DNA of 64,000 nucleotides, from contig NZ_LMCY01000003.1 in the NCBI RefSeq assembly GCF_001425685.1, forward strand, positions 532,629 to 596,628, written 5' to 3'. The notes under the pieces are model-generated. The model was not told the DNA's origin. It saw only the letters and a list, made by a program, of their open reading frames with translations, and made no database searches. Position numbers and translations under genes: made by a program. The DNA comes from Massilia sp. Root335 (GTDB lineage Bacteria > Pseudomonadota > Gammaproteobacteria > Burkholderiales > Burkholderiaceae_D). Every line of letters starts with the position of its first letter. Positions within the stretch are counted from its first letter, which is position 1. Below are positions 1 to 9,023 of this stretch, piece after piece.

Positions 1-824
1 TTCGCGCCGCGGTAGACATAGGTGCCGGATTTTTCGTCGCGGCCGAATTCGAACAGGCCGCGCGTCTGCGCCTCTTCCAGCAGGTTGCCGAAGGTACGGA
101 AGCCGTAATAGGTCTCGGAGAAATCCGGGCGGCGGCGCTTCAGCGTGTCCTTCAGCAGCGACGCCCAGATCTTGCCCGTGTCGCCCCGTTCGGAGACGAG
201 CGCGTCGAAGGTCTCGACGACCATCTCCAGCGCCTGCAGCTTGCGCGCTTCCATCTCTTCGCGCTTGCGGTTGTTCTCGTCGGACGGACGGCGGCCCGGC
301 GCGGGCTGGGCCTTGCGCTCGTCGCGCTTGGCGGCGGCGCGGCGCTGCTCGCGTACGAGGTCGTCGTAGAAGATGAATTCGTCGCAGTTCGCGACCAGCA
401 GGTCGGACGTCGACTGCTTCACGCCCACGCCGATCACCCGCTTCGCATTCTCGCGCAGCTTGGAGACGAGCGGCGAAAAGTCCGAGTCGCCCGACACGAT
501 GACGAAGGTGTTCACGTGCGACTTCGTGTAGCACAGGTCGAGCGCGTCCACGACCATGCGGATGTCCGCCGAATTCTTGCCGGACTGGCGCACGTGGGGG
601 ATTTCGATCAGTTCGAAGTTCGCTTCATGCATCGTCGCCTTGAAGCCCTTGTAGCGATCCCAGTCGCAATAGGATTTCTTGACCACGATGCTGCCCTTGA
701 GCAGCAGGCGTTCGAGGACGGGCTTGATGTCGAACTTCTCGTAATTCGCATCGCGCACGCCGAGCGCGACGTTTTCGAAGTCGCAGAACACCGCCATGCT
801 GATATTGTCTGAAGATGAAGCCAT
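1..824 (-). CDS. NYN-LOTUS domain protein (3' end outside window)
   Basis: The start is the ATG at 824 and the reading frame is still open at base 1, so the C-terminal end lies outside the window. The N-terminal half is a NYN (PIN-like) nuclease domain: FCDFENVALGV begins around residue 13 and VIVSGDSDFSPLV carries the typical acidic residues of this fold. A basic, charged linker follows (KRDERKAQPAPGRR), and the C-terminal part (ALEMVVETFDALV ... GKIWASLLKDTLKRR ... YYGFRTFGNLLEEA) resembles an OST-HTH/LOTUS domain. NYN-LOTUS proteins (LabA/MARF1-like) are thought to bind or cut RNA, but the substrate of the bacterial ones is not known. It is divergent from nothing and appears to be a stand-alone gene. 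Family confidence is high; the biological role is open. Confidence 0.85.
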   Translation of the reverse strand, partial: MASSSDNISMAVFCDFENVALGVRDANYEKFDIKPVLERLLLKGSIVVKKSYCDWDRYKGFKATMHEANFELIEIPHVRQSGKNSADIRMVVDALDLCYTKSHVNTFVIVSGDSDFSPLVSKLRENAKRVIGVGVKQSTSDLLVANCDEFIFYDDLVREQRRAAAKRDERKAQPAPGRRPSDENNRKREEMEARKLQALEMVVETFDALVSERGDTGKIWASLLKDTLKRRRPDFSETYYGFRTFGNLLEEAQTRGLFEFGRDEKSGTYVYRGA

Positions 825-916
825 GTGTGTTGTTGTGTGGTTGTGGACAAGCTGACCAGCGATTATACGCAACAACGTTGACAACGCCGCCGCGGACGCG
901 TCCGGCGCGAAAACGC

Positions 917-1339
917 TCAGCCCAGCCGCTCGAGCGTGGCCGGGTCGGCGCGGCCGTCGAAGAACTGGTCGAGGCAGGCCTGGAAGATCGCTTCATGGGG
1001 CGCAATGTCGGCGAACAGGGTCATCGACGACTGGAATTTCAGGTTGTCGGGGTGGCCGAAGATCTCGTCGACGCCGCGGTCGTGATGGCCCGCCACGGCC
1101 GTCGCGCAGGCGCGCAGGCGCGGGCCCAGCACGGGATGCGCGAGGTAGGCGGCGGCCTCGTCGGCGGAACGGATGGCGTAGCGCTGCGCCATCGCGCTGT
1201 GCCCCAGGCCCTCGACCTGGGGGAAGATGAACCACATCCAGTGGGTGCGCTTGTGGCCGGCGCGCAGCTCGGCCAGTGCCGTGTCGTAGACGCCGTTCTG
1301 CGCTTCGATGAAGCGTTCCAGGTTGAAGTCGGATGCCAT
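917..1339 (-). CDS. DUF1810 family protein
   Basis: A 140-residue protein of the DUF1810 (calpastatin-like) family. The family signature is clear: FNLERFIEAQ near the N terminus, ELRAGHKRTHWMWFIFPQVEGLG around residues 24-46, YAIRSADEAAAYLAHPVLGPRL in the middle, and GHPDNLKFQSSMTLFA near residue 95-110. The length matches the usual 135-150 residues. Proteins of this family are small, soluble and of unknown biochemical function; no catalytic residues can be assigned. It is transcribed away from the DUF3820 gene at 1401, with about 60 bp between them that must hold both promoters. Confidence 0.85.
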   Translation of the reverse strand: MASDFNLERFIEAQNGVYDTALAELRAGHKRTHWMWFIFPQVEGLGHSAMAQRYAIRSADEAAAYLAHPVLGPRLRACATAVAGHHDRGVDEIFGHPDNLKFQSSMTLFADIAPHEAIFQACLDQFFDGRADPATLERLG

Positions 1340-1400
1340 GGTCTCTCTCCTCTCCGGCGCATGCTACGCCGATCGCGGGATTTGCTAAAGTGGCGCCACG

Positions 1401-1622
1401 ATGAAACCCGAACACCTCACGCTCCTCCTCACCCGCGAAATGCCCTACGGCAAGTACAAGGGCCGCACGATCGCCGAACTGCCCGGCCACTACCTGGGCT
1501 GGTTCGCCCGCGAAGGCTTTCCGAAGGGCGAACTGGGCGAGTTGCTGGCCCTCATGTACGAGCTCGACCATAACAATCTGCGCAGCCTGCTGGACCCGCT
1601 GCGGGGCCGCCCGATGCGATGA
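1401..1622 (+). CDS. DUF3820 family protein
   Basis: A 73-residue protein with the DUF3820 core: MPYGKYKGRTIAELPGHYLGWFAREGFPKGELG spans residues 15-47, followed by the helix LLALMYELDHNNL. This is the full usual size of the family, which is widespread in proteobacteria and sometimes labelled a quorum-sensing-regulated virulence factor by transfer from Pseudomonas; the sequence here gives no evidence for such a role. Start chosen at the ATG at 1401, the first in frame. It stands alone between the divergent DUF1810 gene and the pirin gene. Confidence 0.8.
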   Translation: MKPEHLTLLLTREMPYGKYKGRTIAELPGHYLGWFAREGFPKGELGELLALMYELDHNNLRSLLDPLRGRPMR

Positions 1623-1723
1623 TCGATTTTTTCGATCCCAGGCCGTAAAACTACTCGTTTTTCATTGCCGCCCGGCGTCCCTATACTGGCTTCCATCGAC
1701 AGGCAAACAACAAGGAGCACATC

Positions 1724-2425
1724 ATGATGGAAGTCCGCAGGAGCGAAGAACGGGGCGCCGCCGACCACGGCTGGCTGAGGTCGAAACACAGCTTTTCGTT
1801 CGCCGATTACTACGACCCGCGCCACAGCGGCTTCGGCCCGCTGCTCGTGATCAACGAAGACCGCGTCGCGCCCGGCGCCGGTTTCGGCACGCACGGCCAC
1901 CGCGACATGGAGATCATCTCCTACGTGCTGGACGGCGCGCTGGAGCACAAGGACAGCATGGGCACCGGCTCCGTCCTGCACTACGGCGACGTGCAGCGCA
2001 TGAGCGCCGGCAGCGGCGTGCGCCACAGCGAGTTCAACGGTTCGAAGACGGCACCCGTGCACTTCCTGCAGATCTGGATCCAGCCGGACACGACAGGCAT
2101 CCCGCCCAGCTACGAGGAAAAGCATTTCTCGCCGGACAGCAAGAAGGGCAAGCTGCGCCTGATCGCCTCGCGCGACGGCCGCCAGGAATCCGTGCTGATC
2201 CACCAGGACGCATCGATCTACGCCGCCATCCTGGACGAAGGCGACACCGTCGAACACGCGCTCGACCGTGAACGGCTGGCGTATGTGCACGTGATCCGCG
2301 GCGACGTCAGCGTCAACGGCGTGCCGCTGAAGGATGGCGACGCGCTCAAGATCGGCGGCGAGGAACGCGTCGTGTTCGACAAGGCCGAGGCGGCGGAACT
2401 GCTGTTCTTCGACCTGCCCGCCTGA
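1724..2425 (+). CDS. Pirin family bicupin protein
   Basis: A 233-residue protein with the pirin (YhhW/quercetinase-like) bicupin fold. The N-terminal cupin holds the metal-ligand set expected for the family: H57 and H59 in GTHGHRDME, H101 and E103 in GVRHSEFN. The second cupin (residues about 140-230) lacks ligands, as is usual. The N-terminal motif HSFSFADYYDP is typical. Members bind Fe or another divalent metal; some oxidise quercetin, others have no known substrate. An AGGAG ribosome-binding site sits 7 bases before the first ATG at 1724; a second ATG follows directly. Family call is firm, substrate is not. Confidence 0.9.
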   Translation: MMEVRRSEERGAADHGWLRSKHSFSFADYYDPRHSGFGPLLVINEDRVAPGAGFGTHGHRDMEIISYVLDGALEHKDSMGTGSVLHYGDVQRMSAGSGVRHSEFNGSKTAPVHFLQIWIQPDTTGIPPSYEEKHFSPDSKKGKLRLIASRDGRQESVLIHQDASIYAAILDEGDTVEHALDRERLAYVHVIRGDVSVNGVPLKDGDALKIGGEERVVFDKAEAAELLFFDLPA

Positions 2426-2501
2426 CCGGCAACAACCGCGCGTCGCATGCCGGATCGCCTCGATATAATGAAGCCCAAAAGCAACTCACGGGCTTGCCGG
2501 C

Positions 2502-2882
2502 ATGCGTGCACAACCCAGCGTCCTCGTCGTCGAGGATGACGTCCACATCGCCCACGTGCTCGGCTTCATGCTCGAGCGCCAGGGGTATCGCGTGATCCAC
2601 GTGGCGGACGGCTGCGCGGCCGTGCAGCACGTCGTGTCGCAGCCGGCGCCGGATCTCGTGCTGCTGGACGTGATGCTGCCCTACGTGGACGGGTTCGAGA
2701 TCATCGGCCTGATCCGCGCGCAGGCCGGCTGGGAAGGCGTCCCCGTGCTCATGCTGACCGCCAAGAACACGGAACGCGACACCGTGCGCGCCCTCGACGC
2801 CGGCGCCAACGATTTCATCATCAAGCCGTTCCAGCCGCAGGAATTGCTCGCGCGCCTGCGCCGCTACCTCGTCGTTTCCTGA
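2502..2882 (+). CDS. Single-domain response regulator
   Basis: A 126-residue stand-alone receiver (CheY-like) domain with no output domain. The phosphorylation set is complete: the acidic pair E11/D12-D13, the phospho-acceptor D56 (DLVLLDVMLP), T86 (MLTAKN) and K108 (IIKPF). The surface KPFQPQELLARLRRYL is that of OmpR-type receivers, so it may be a receiver that passes phosphate to, or regulates, a partner protein. No kinase is adjacent; candidate partners are the kinases elsewhere in this window, but nothing in the sequence links them. It converges on the GH42 gene with 7 bp between the stops. Confidence 0.88.
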   Translation: MRAQPSVLVVEDDVHIAHVLGFMLERQGYRVIHVADGCAAVQHVVSQPAPDLVLLDVMLPYVDGFEIIGLIRAQAGWEGVPVLMLTAKNTERDTVRALDAGANDFIIKPFQPQELLARLRRYLVVS

Positions 2883-2889
2883 CGGCAGG

Positions 2890-4950
2890 TCACTTCTCGA
2901 GCAGATCGACGCCCAACGGTTCCAGGCGCAGCACGCCCGACCAGCGCTTGCCGGAGAGCACGCCGTTCATCGTGCCGTCGAGCGCCACGTCGCGGGGTTC
3001 CGCGGTGGTGTTGACGTAGAGCGTACGGCCGTCGACGACGCGCGCATAGACCCCGTCGGGCGTCTTCGGCCCCGGCGCGAGCCCCAGGCTCGCGTACAGC
3101 TGGCGGTACAACGGTCCCATGATCTGTGGCTGCGCGGCCGTGGCGACGTAGATCGCGCGCCCCTTGCCGAAGCGGTTGACCGTGATGGCGGGCACCTTGC
3201 CGTCGACGTTCGCAAAGCGCGCCAGCACCTCGGCGGTGGACGGCTCCAGCACCTCGTAGGGGCCGAGGTCGGCCTCGATGCCGACGCCGCCGATCGTGGT
3301 CTGCAGCGCGCCGGCGCTGTAGAACGCATTGGTGCGCAGGCCGAATACGTCGGTCAGGCCGCCGGGCAGCGGCGTGTCGAACCACTGGTTGTCGTCGTTC
3401 ACCTTGTCCGACTGCGCGGTCATGATCACCGTGCCGCCGTCCGCGACGAATTTGCGCAGGTTGGCCCGCGACACCGCGTCGAGCAGGTACAGGCCCGGCA
3501 CGATCACCAGCTTGTAGCGGCCCAGGTCTTCGTGGCCGACGTGGATCACGGCCACGTCGATGTTGTCCTTGAACAGCGGCTCGTACGCGCCGTGCGCCTG
3601 CTTCATGGAGCCCGGGTTGATGTAGGGCCGCACCGTGTTGTTCACGCCCTCCCTGGGCAGGTTGGTGGCGATCATGTTGTCGAACGCGTAGGCGATGGCC
3701 ACCTTCGGCTGCTGCAGGCGCGGGAAGCCCAGTTTTTCCAGTGTGGCGAATTCCTTGGCGATCGTCGCGAATTCGTCGAGCTTCCACGAGGCGCGGTCGT
3801 CGTGGTCGATCAGGCCGAACAGCGCCTGTTCCTCGCCGCCGTGGTGGCTGTGCCAGGTCCACGGCATCACCGCCTGCGCGCCCACCAGCAGGCCGAAGTA
3901 CGCCCACATGCGCGAGCGGCCGGGCGTGCCGTAGTAGCCGGGGCCGCCGGCGGTGAACTCGTTGAACCAGATCGGCGCGTTCATCCCGGCGCGCATCATC
4001 GTCGACTCGAACGCGGCGCCGAGCGGATCGCCCGGGTAGAAACCCATCGCGCCGTAGCTCACGTAATGGCGGTAGGTGGCCAGGTAATCGAAGCCCTTGC
4101 GCCCGGCGCTGTCCCACAGGTTCGAGATGGCCGGCTTGTCCGGCACGTTCTTCGCGCGCACCGCCTCGAGCAGTTCGAGCACCTGGATGGTCTGCTCCGA
4201 CCAGAAGCGGCGCATGTCGAGGTAGCGCTCGTAGGGGCCGACGCCTTCGATGTACGGCAGGCGCACCTCGTCCCAGCTGTCGAGGCGGCGCGACCAGCGC
4301 TGCGTGGCCCAGGCCTCGTTCAGCGCCGCCACGGTGCCGTACTTGTGCTTGAGCCAGGCGATGAAGCGCTGGCGGTCGGCCTCCGAGTACGACACCATGC
4401 CGTTGCCGCTCTCGTTGTTGTAGCCGATGGCGAACAGCGCCGGATGCTTCGCGTAGCGCCGGGTCATCGTGTCCGCCAGGCGCACCAGCAGCCGCCGGTA
4501 ATCGGGATCGCTGGTGTCGTCCATATAGCGTTCGGCCGGATCGAGGCGCACGCCGTGCTGGTCGACGATGTCCACGCCCGGGTACTTCTTGTGCAGCCAG
4601 ATCGGCGCGGGCTGGCCCGGGATGTCCATGAGGACCTTCAGGCCGGCGGCCTGCATCCGGTCCATGATCCAGTCGAACAGGCTGAAGTCGAACTTGCCGT
4701 CGGCGGGTTCGAACGAATCCCACGACAGGTCGCCCATGCGCACGACCTTGAAGCCGGCCTGCTTCATGCGCTGGATGTCGTGCTCGATCTGCGCGCGCGT
4801 GCGGTCGAAGGGCTGGTAATTGGTGCCGACGAAAAGCTGGCCGGCGCCGGGCCACCCGGGATGGCCATCGGCGCTTTGCGCCCGGGAAACGGCAGGAGCG
4901 AGCGCCGCGAGTGCCAGCGTGCAGGCGGCGGCGATGTGCGAGAGGTTCAC
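2890..4950 (-). CDS. Exported GH42-type beta-galactosidase
   Basis: Predicted family 42 glycoside hydrolase, 686 residues from the GTG start at 4950. That start places a Sec signal peptide directly at the N terminus (NLSHIAAACTLALAALAPAVSRAQS); ATG codons at 4989 and 5016 are possible but would bury the signal. The TIM barrel begins at GTNYQPFDRTRAQIEHDIQRM. The acid/base is the Glu of IGYNNESGNG and the nucleophile is probably the Glu of PIWFNEFTAGGPG. The trimerisation-like domain (KVAIAYAFDNMIA) and a C-terminal beta domain follow. GH42 enzymes release galactose, or in some cases arabinose, from plant cell-wall oligosaccharides. It is transcribed divergently from the GH43 gene, which suggests joint use on arabinogalactan-type substrates. 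Exported, so periplasmic or extracellular. Confidence 0.85.
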   Translation of the reverse strand: MNLSHIAAACTLALAALAPAVSRAQSADGHPGWPGAGQLFVGTNYQPFDRTRAQIEHDIQRMKQAGFKVVRMGDLSWDSFEPADGKFDFSLFDWIMDRMQAAGLKVLMDIPGQPAPIWLHKKYPGVDIVDQHGVRLDPAERYMDDTSDPDYRRLLVRLADTMTRRYAKHPALFAIGYNNESGNGMVSYSEADRQRFIAWLKHKYGTVAALNEAWATQRWSRRLDSWDEVRLPYIEGVGPYERYLDMRRFWSEQTIQVLELLEAVRAKNVPDKPAISNLWDSAGRKGFDYLATYRHYVSYGAMGFYPGDPLGAAFESTMMRAGMNAPIWFNEFTAGGPGYYGTPGRSRMWAYFGLLVGAQAVMPWTWHSHHGGEEQALFGLIDHDDRASWKLDEFATIAKEFATLEKLGFPRLQQPKVAIAYAFDNMIATNLPREGVNNTVRPYINPGSMKQAHGAYEPLFKDNIDVAVIHVGHEDLGRYKLVIVPGLYLLDAVSRANLRKFVADGGTVIMTAQSDKVNDDNQWFDTPLPGGLTDVFGLRTNAFYSAGALQTTIGGVGIEADLGPYEVLEPSTAEVLARFANVDGKVPAITVNRFGKGRAIYVATAAQPQIMGPLYRQLYASLGLAPGPKTPDGVYARVVDGRTLYVNTTAEPRDVALDGTMNGVLSGKRWSGVLRLEPLGVDLLEK

Positions 4951-5089
4951 GGAATCGTCACGGATATATGAGCGGCAATTATTGTGCATGATGAGAGGGG
5001 CCGCTCCGCACCGCAATTACGAAAACCGCCAGCGCCGCCCATGAAATTCACCATGCGGCGCCCGTGGACACGCCCCTTCGCCTTGCTCG

Positions 5090-5103
5090 TGAAATCGTTT
5101 TCA
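5090..5103. promoter_or_regulatory. LacI-type operator-like palindrome before GH43
   Basis: The 14-bp sequence TGAAATCGTTTTCA has perfect 5-bp arms (TGAAA/TTTCA) around a central CG-containing tetranucleotide, the shape typical of LacI/GalR-family operators. It lies 45 bp before the GH43 start, within a plausible promoter (TTGCTC at 5083 and TATACG at 5104). Repression by a sugar-responsive LacI-family protein is an inference; no such regulator is encoded in the window. Confidence 0.5.
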
Positions 5104-5147
5104 TATACGCTTGGAATCGCCCATCACGCACGACACTGGAGACCCGC

Positions 5148-6776
5148 TTGACCAACCAATCCCGCCGCACCGCGTTCAAGACCCTGCTGGCCGGCGCCGG
5201 CGCCGCATCCCTTCCCATCGCCCCGGCCGCCGCCGCGCCGACGGCCGCCGCCTGCCCGCCCGCCGCCCCGCGCTGGGGCCGCGGCATCGAAGGCCAGCGC
5301 AAGGCCGACCGCGGCGACGGCACGTACATCAATCCGATCATCGCCGGCGACCACCCGGACCCGACGATCCTCAAGGACGGCAAGGACTATTACATGACCT
5401 TCTCGTCCTTCTTTTCGTATCCGGGCATCGTGATCTGGCATTCCACCGATCTCGTGAACTGGGCGCCGGTGGGCCCCGCCCTGAAAAAACCGCTGGGCAC
5501 CATCTGGGCGCTCGACCTGTGCAAGCACGACGGCCGCTACTTCATCTACATCCCGGCCGCGCCGGACGGCAACGCGTGGTCGATCTACGCCATCTGGGCC
5601 GACCATATCGAGGGACCGTGGAGCGATCCGGTCGACCTCAATATCTCCGGCTGCATCGACCCCGGCCACGTCGTCGGCGAGGACGGCAAGCGCTACCTGT
5701 TCGTCAACGGCATCCGCCGCGTGCGCCTCGCCGACGACGGCCTGGCGGCGGCCGGCCCCGTCGAACCCGCGTACCAGCCGTGGCGCTATCCGGACGACTG
5801 GGTCGTCGAGAACTTCGCGCCCGAAGGCCCCAAGCTGCTGCGCCACGGCGACTACTTCTACCTGATCACGGCGGTGGGCGGCACGGCCGGTCCGGTGACT
5901 GGGCACATGGTGATCGCGGCCCGCTCGAAATCGATCCACGGGCCGTGGGAACACTGCCCGCACAATCCGCTCGTGCGCACCACGGGCACCGCGGAGCCGT
6001 GGTGGTCGCGCGGCCACGCGTCGCTCGTCGAGGGCCCGGGCGGCGACTGGTGGATGGTCTACCACGGCTACGAGAACGGCTTCCGCACGCTGGGCCGCCA
6101 GACCTTGCTGGAGCCGATGGAGTGGACGGCCGACGGCTGGTTCCGCGCCAAAGGCGGCGATTTATCGAAGGCATTGCCCAAGCCGCGCGGCGGCAAGGCG
6201 GGACCGAGCGGATTCGCGCTGTCCGACGATTTCACCAGGGACCGCTTCGGCGTGCAGTGGGCGTTCCACGACCCGGCGCCGGATGAAATGACGCGCGTGC
6301 GCTTTGCCGGCGGCGGCCTGGAAATCAGGGGCAAGGGCACGTCGCCCGCCGACAGCGCCCCGCTCACGTGCGGCGTCGGCGACCGGTCGTACGAGGCCGA
6401 GATCACGCTCGATCTCGTCGGCGCGGCCGAAGGCGGCCTGCTGCTGTTCTACAACCCGAAAGCGTTCGTCGGCCTCGGCTTCACGCCCGACACCGTCAAG
6501 ACCTGGCAGTACGCCGAGGAACAGCCGTGGGCGCGCCGGCCGCAAGCCATCTCCAGCGTGCGCGTGCGCCTGACCAACGCTGACAACGTCATCACGTTCC
6601 ACTACTCGTTCGACGGCGGCAGGACATGGACGCTGCACGGCACGCGCATGGAAGTGTCGGGGATCCACCACAACGTGTTCGGCGGCTTCCTGAGCCTGAA
6701 AGTGGGCGTGTACGCGGCAGGCGCCGGCACCGTGCGGCTGCGCGATTTCCGCTACCGTGCACTGGCGGCGACATGA
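5148..6776 (+). CDS. Exported GH43 glycoside hydrolase
   Basis: Family 43 five-bladed propeller hydrolase, 542 residues. The TTG at 5148 is chosen as start because GGAG lies at 5138-5141 and because the protein then begins with a twin-arginine type export signal (TNQSRRTAFKTLLAGAGAASLP). The catalytic triad of the family is visible: base Asp in AGDHPDPTIL, the pKa-modulating Asp in IWALDLCKHDGRYF, and the acid Glu in ENFAPEGPKLL. A C-terminal concanavalin-like beta-sandwich (about residues 370-542, starting FALSDDFTRDRFGVQWAFHDP) is the accessory domain seen in beta-xylosidase/arabinofuranosidase members. Likely substrates are arabinan or xylan side chains; subfamily cannot be assigned by eye. 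Divergent from GH42, with an operator-like palindrome between. Confidence 0.88.
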   Translation: MTNQSRRTAFKTLLAGAGAASLPIAPAAAAPTAAACPPAAPRWGRGIEGQRKADRGDGTYINPIIAGDHPDPTILKDGKDYYMTFSSFFSYPGIVIWHSTDLVNWAPVGPALKKPLGTIWALDLCKHDGRYFIYIPAAPDGNAWSIYAIWADHIEGPWSDPVDLNISGCIDPGHVVGEDGKRYLFVNGIRRVRLADDGLAAAGPVEPAYQPWRYPDDWVVENFAPEGPKLLRHGDYFYLITAVGGTAGPVTGHMVIAARSKSIHGPWEHCPHNPLVRTTGTAEPWWSRGHASLVEGPGGDWWMVYHGYENGFRTLGRQTLLEPMEWTADGWFRAKGGDLSKALPKPRGGKAGPSGFALSDDFTRDRFGVQWAFHDPAPDEMTRVRFAGGGLEIRGKGTSPADSAPLTCGVGDRSYEAEITLDLVGAAEGGLLLFYNPKAFVGLGFTPDTVKTWQYAEEQPWARRPQAISSVRVRLTNADNVITFHYSFDGGRTWTLHGTRMEVSGIHHNVFGGFLSLKVGVYAAGAGTVRLRDFRYRALAAT

Positions 6777-6845
6777 CCGCCTGAGCGCGCGCCACGGCCG
6801 TTCGGGAACTGCTAGCATGCGGGGAGATCGTAACCAAAAGTCTAC

Positions 6846-9023
6846 ATGCACGCGAACCCGCCATGCATCAACGCCGCCGGCGCCGTCCTGGACGACGCCC
6901 AGCGCCGCTTCGACGAACTGCTTGCCCACCTGCCGGCCGGCGTCGTGATGCACGATGCGGCCGGCCGGGTCGTGGCCGCCAATCGCCAGGCACTGGCGCT
7001 GCTCGGGCGCAGCGACCATCAGCTGCAGGGTACGCAGGGCGGCGACGCGGCGTGGCATTTCGTGCGCGCCGACGGCACCCGCATGCCGCCGGCGGAATAT
7101 CCCGCGAACGCGGTGCTGCGCACGGGGGCCAAGGTGTCGGACCTCGTCGTCGGCGTGCCCCGTCCCGACGAGGGCGACGTGCGTTGGGCGATCTGCAACG
7201 CGTATCCGGAACGCGACGAGCGCGGCGACGTGCGCAGCATCGTCGTCTGCTTCACGGACTGCACGGCCCTCAAGTACGCCGAACAGTCCCTGCACAAGTC
7301 CGAGGAGCGCATGCGCCTCGCGCTGCAGGGTTCGACCGACGCGCCGTGGGACTGGGACCTCGCCACCGGCGAAATCTATTATTCGGCGCGCTGGTGGGAG
7401 ATGCTCGGCTACGTGCCGGACGAACAGCAGGCCGACGTGGACGCGTGGGTGCGCCTCACCCACCCCGAGGACCGGCTGCGGGTGCTCGCCTTGCTCGACG
7501 AACTGCTGCCCGGGCCGCGCCAGGCCTACAGCATGGAACTGCGCCTGCGCCACCACGACGGCCACTACGTCCCGATCCTGAGCCGCGGCTTCATCCTGCG
7601 CGACGGCGCCGGCAAGGCCGTGCGCCTGTCCGGCACCAACACCGACCTCACGGAGCGCAAGCAGGTCGAGCACCGCATCCACGAGCTGGCGTACTTCGAC
7701 CAGCTCACGGGCCTGCCGAACCGGCGCTTCCTGCTCGACGAGCTGGGCCAGATTCTCGCGCGCAACGGCCGCGCCGGCCGCCACGGCGCCCTGCTGTTCC
7801 TCGACCTCGACAATTTCAAGCTGCTGAACGACACGATGGGCCACGACGTGGGCGACCTGCTGCTGCGCGAGGTGGCGCGGCGGCTGCGCCGGACGCTGCG
7901 CGAAGGCGACCACCTGGCGCGCCTGGGCGGCGACGAATTCGTGATCGTGCTGGAAAACCTCGGCCAGTCGCCGGCCGAGGCGACGACCGAGGTCCATGCC
8001 GTGGGCCGCAAGCTGCTGGACGTGCTGGCCGAGCCGTTCGAGCTGGCCGGGCGCCAGTGCGCCAGCAGCCCGAGCATCGGGGCCACGCTGTTCGACGGCG
8101 CCCCCACCAGCATCGACGCCCTGCTGCGCCAGGCCGACCTCGCGATGTACCGCGCCAAGGAAGAAGGCCGCAACACGCTGCGCTTCTTCGATCCCGGCAT
8201 GCAGGCGGCGGTCGACCGCCAGGCCGCGCTGGCGGCCGCGCTGCGCACGGGCATCGCGGACCGCCAGTTCGTGCTGTACTGCCAGCCGCAGTTCGGGCAT
8301 GACGGCAGCCTGGTGGGCGGCGAGGCGCTCGTGCGCTGGCAGCGCGGCGCGAACGACCTGGTCGCGCCCGGCGAATTCATCGGCGCCGCCGAATCGGGCG
8401 GCCTGATCGCGGCACTCGGCATGGACGTGCTGGAACAGGGCTGCCACGCGCTGGCGCGCTGGGCCCGCGCGCCGTGCCTGCGCGCGCTGAAGCTGGCCGT
8501 GAACATCAGCGTGCACCAGCTGCGCGACCCCGATTTCCCGCACGCCGTCGCCACCTTGCTGGCCGCGACCGGCGCCCCCGCCGACCGCCTCACGCTCGAA
8601 CTGACGGAGAGCGTGTTCGCGCGCAACCCGGCCGACCTGGTCGAGCGCATGCAGCAGTTGCGCGGGCTGGGCGTGCACTTCGCGCTGGACGATTTCGGCA
8701 CCGGCTATTCGTCGCTGGCGTACCTGGCGCGGTTTCCGCTCGCGGCGCTCAAGATCGACCGCTCGTTCGTGCAGGACGTCGACAACGATCCGAACGCGTC
8801 GTCGATCGTCGAAGCCATCATCGCGCTGGCGCGCAAGCTCCACCTGGCGACGATCGCCGAGGGCGTGGAACTGGATGCGCAACAGGCGTTCCTGACGGCG
8901 CACGGCTGCGACGTGATGCAGGGCTACCTGCTCGGGCGGCCGGTGGCGCTGGACGAATTCGAGCGCCACTACGGCCGCCCGAACGCGGGCGCGTATCAGG
9001 CGGCGAGCGGCAGCTCGACGTAG
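6846..9023 (+). CDS. PAS-PAS-GGDEF-EAL cyclic-di-GMP enzyme
   Basis: A 725-residue soluble signalling protein. Two PAS domains come first (RRFDELLAHLPAGVVMHDAAGRVVAANRQAL from about residue 20, and SEERMRLALQGSTDAPWDWDLATGEIYY from about 155, with a PAC-type motif SGTNTDLTERKQVE). The GGDEF domain follows with an intact active site (ARLGGDEFVIVL, about residue 360), then an EAL domain with an intact signature (GGEALVRWQRG, about residue 492) and the metal-binding [13 protein letters not shown]. Both the diguanylate cyclase and phosphodiesterase sites look functional, so the net activity cannot be predicted. No membrane segment is visible. Its last 28 bases overlap the convergent kinase gene. 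Confidence 0.92.
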   Translation: MHANPPCINAAGAVLDDAQRRFDELLAHLPAGVVMHDAAGRVVAANRQALALLGRSDHQLQGTQGGDAAWHFVRADGTRMPPAEYPANAVLRTGAKVSDLVVGVPRPDEGDVRWAICNAYPERDERGDVRSIVVCFTDCTALKYAEQSLHKSEERMRLALQGSTDAPWDWDLATGEIYYSARWWEMLGYVPDEQQADVDAWVRLTHPEDRLRVLALLDELLPGPRQAYSMELRLRHHDGHYVPILSRGFILRDGAGKAVRLSGTNTDLTERKQVEHRIHELAYFDQLTGLPNRRFLLDELGQILARNGRAGRHGALLFLDLDNFKLLNDTMGHDVGDLLLREVARRLRRTLREGDHLARLGGDEFVIVLENLGQSPAEATTEVHAVGRKLLDVLAEPFELAGRQCASSPSIGATLFDGAPTSIDALLRQADLAMYRAKEEGRNTLRFFDPGMQAAVDRQAALAAALRTGIADRQFVLYCQPQFGHDGSLVGGEALVRWQRGANDLVAPGEFIGAAESGGLIAALGMDVLEQGCHALARWARAPCLRALKLAVNISVHQLRDPDFPHAVATLLAATGAPADRLTLELTESVFARNPADLVERMQQLRGLGVHFALDDFGTGYSSLAYLARFPLAALKIDRSFVQDVDNDPNASSIVEAIIALARKLHLATIAEGVELDAQQAFLTAHGCDVMQGYLLGRPVALDEFERHYGRPNAGAYQAASGSST

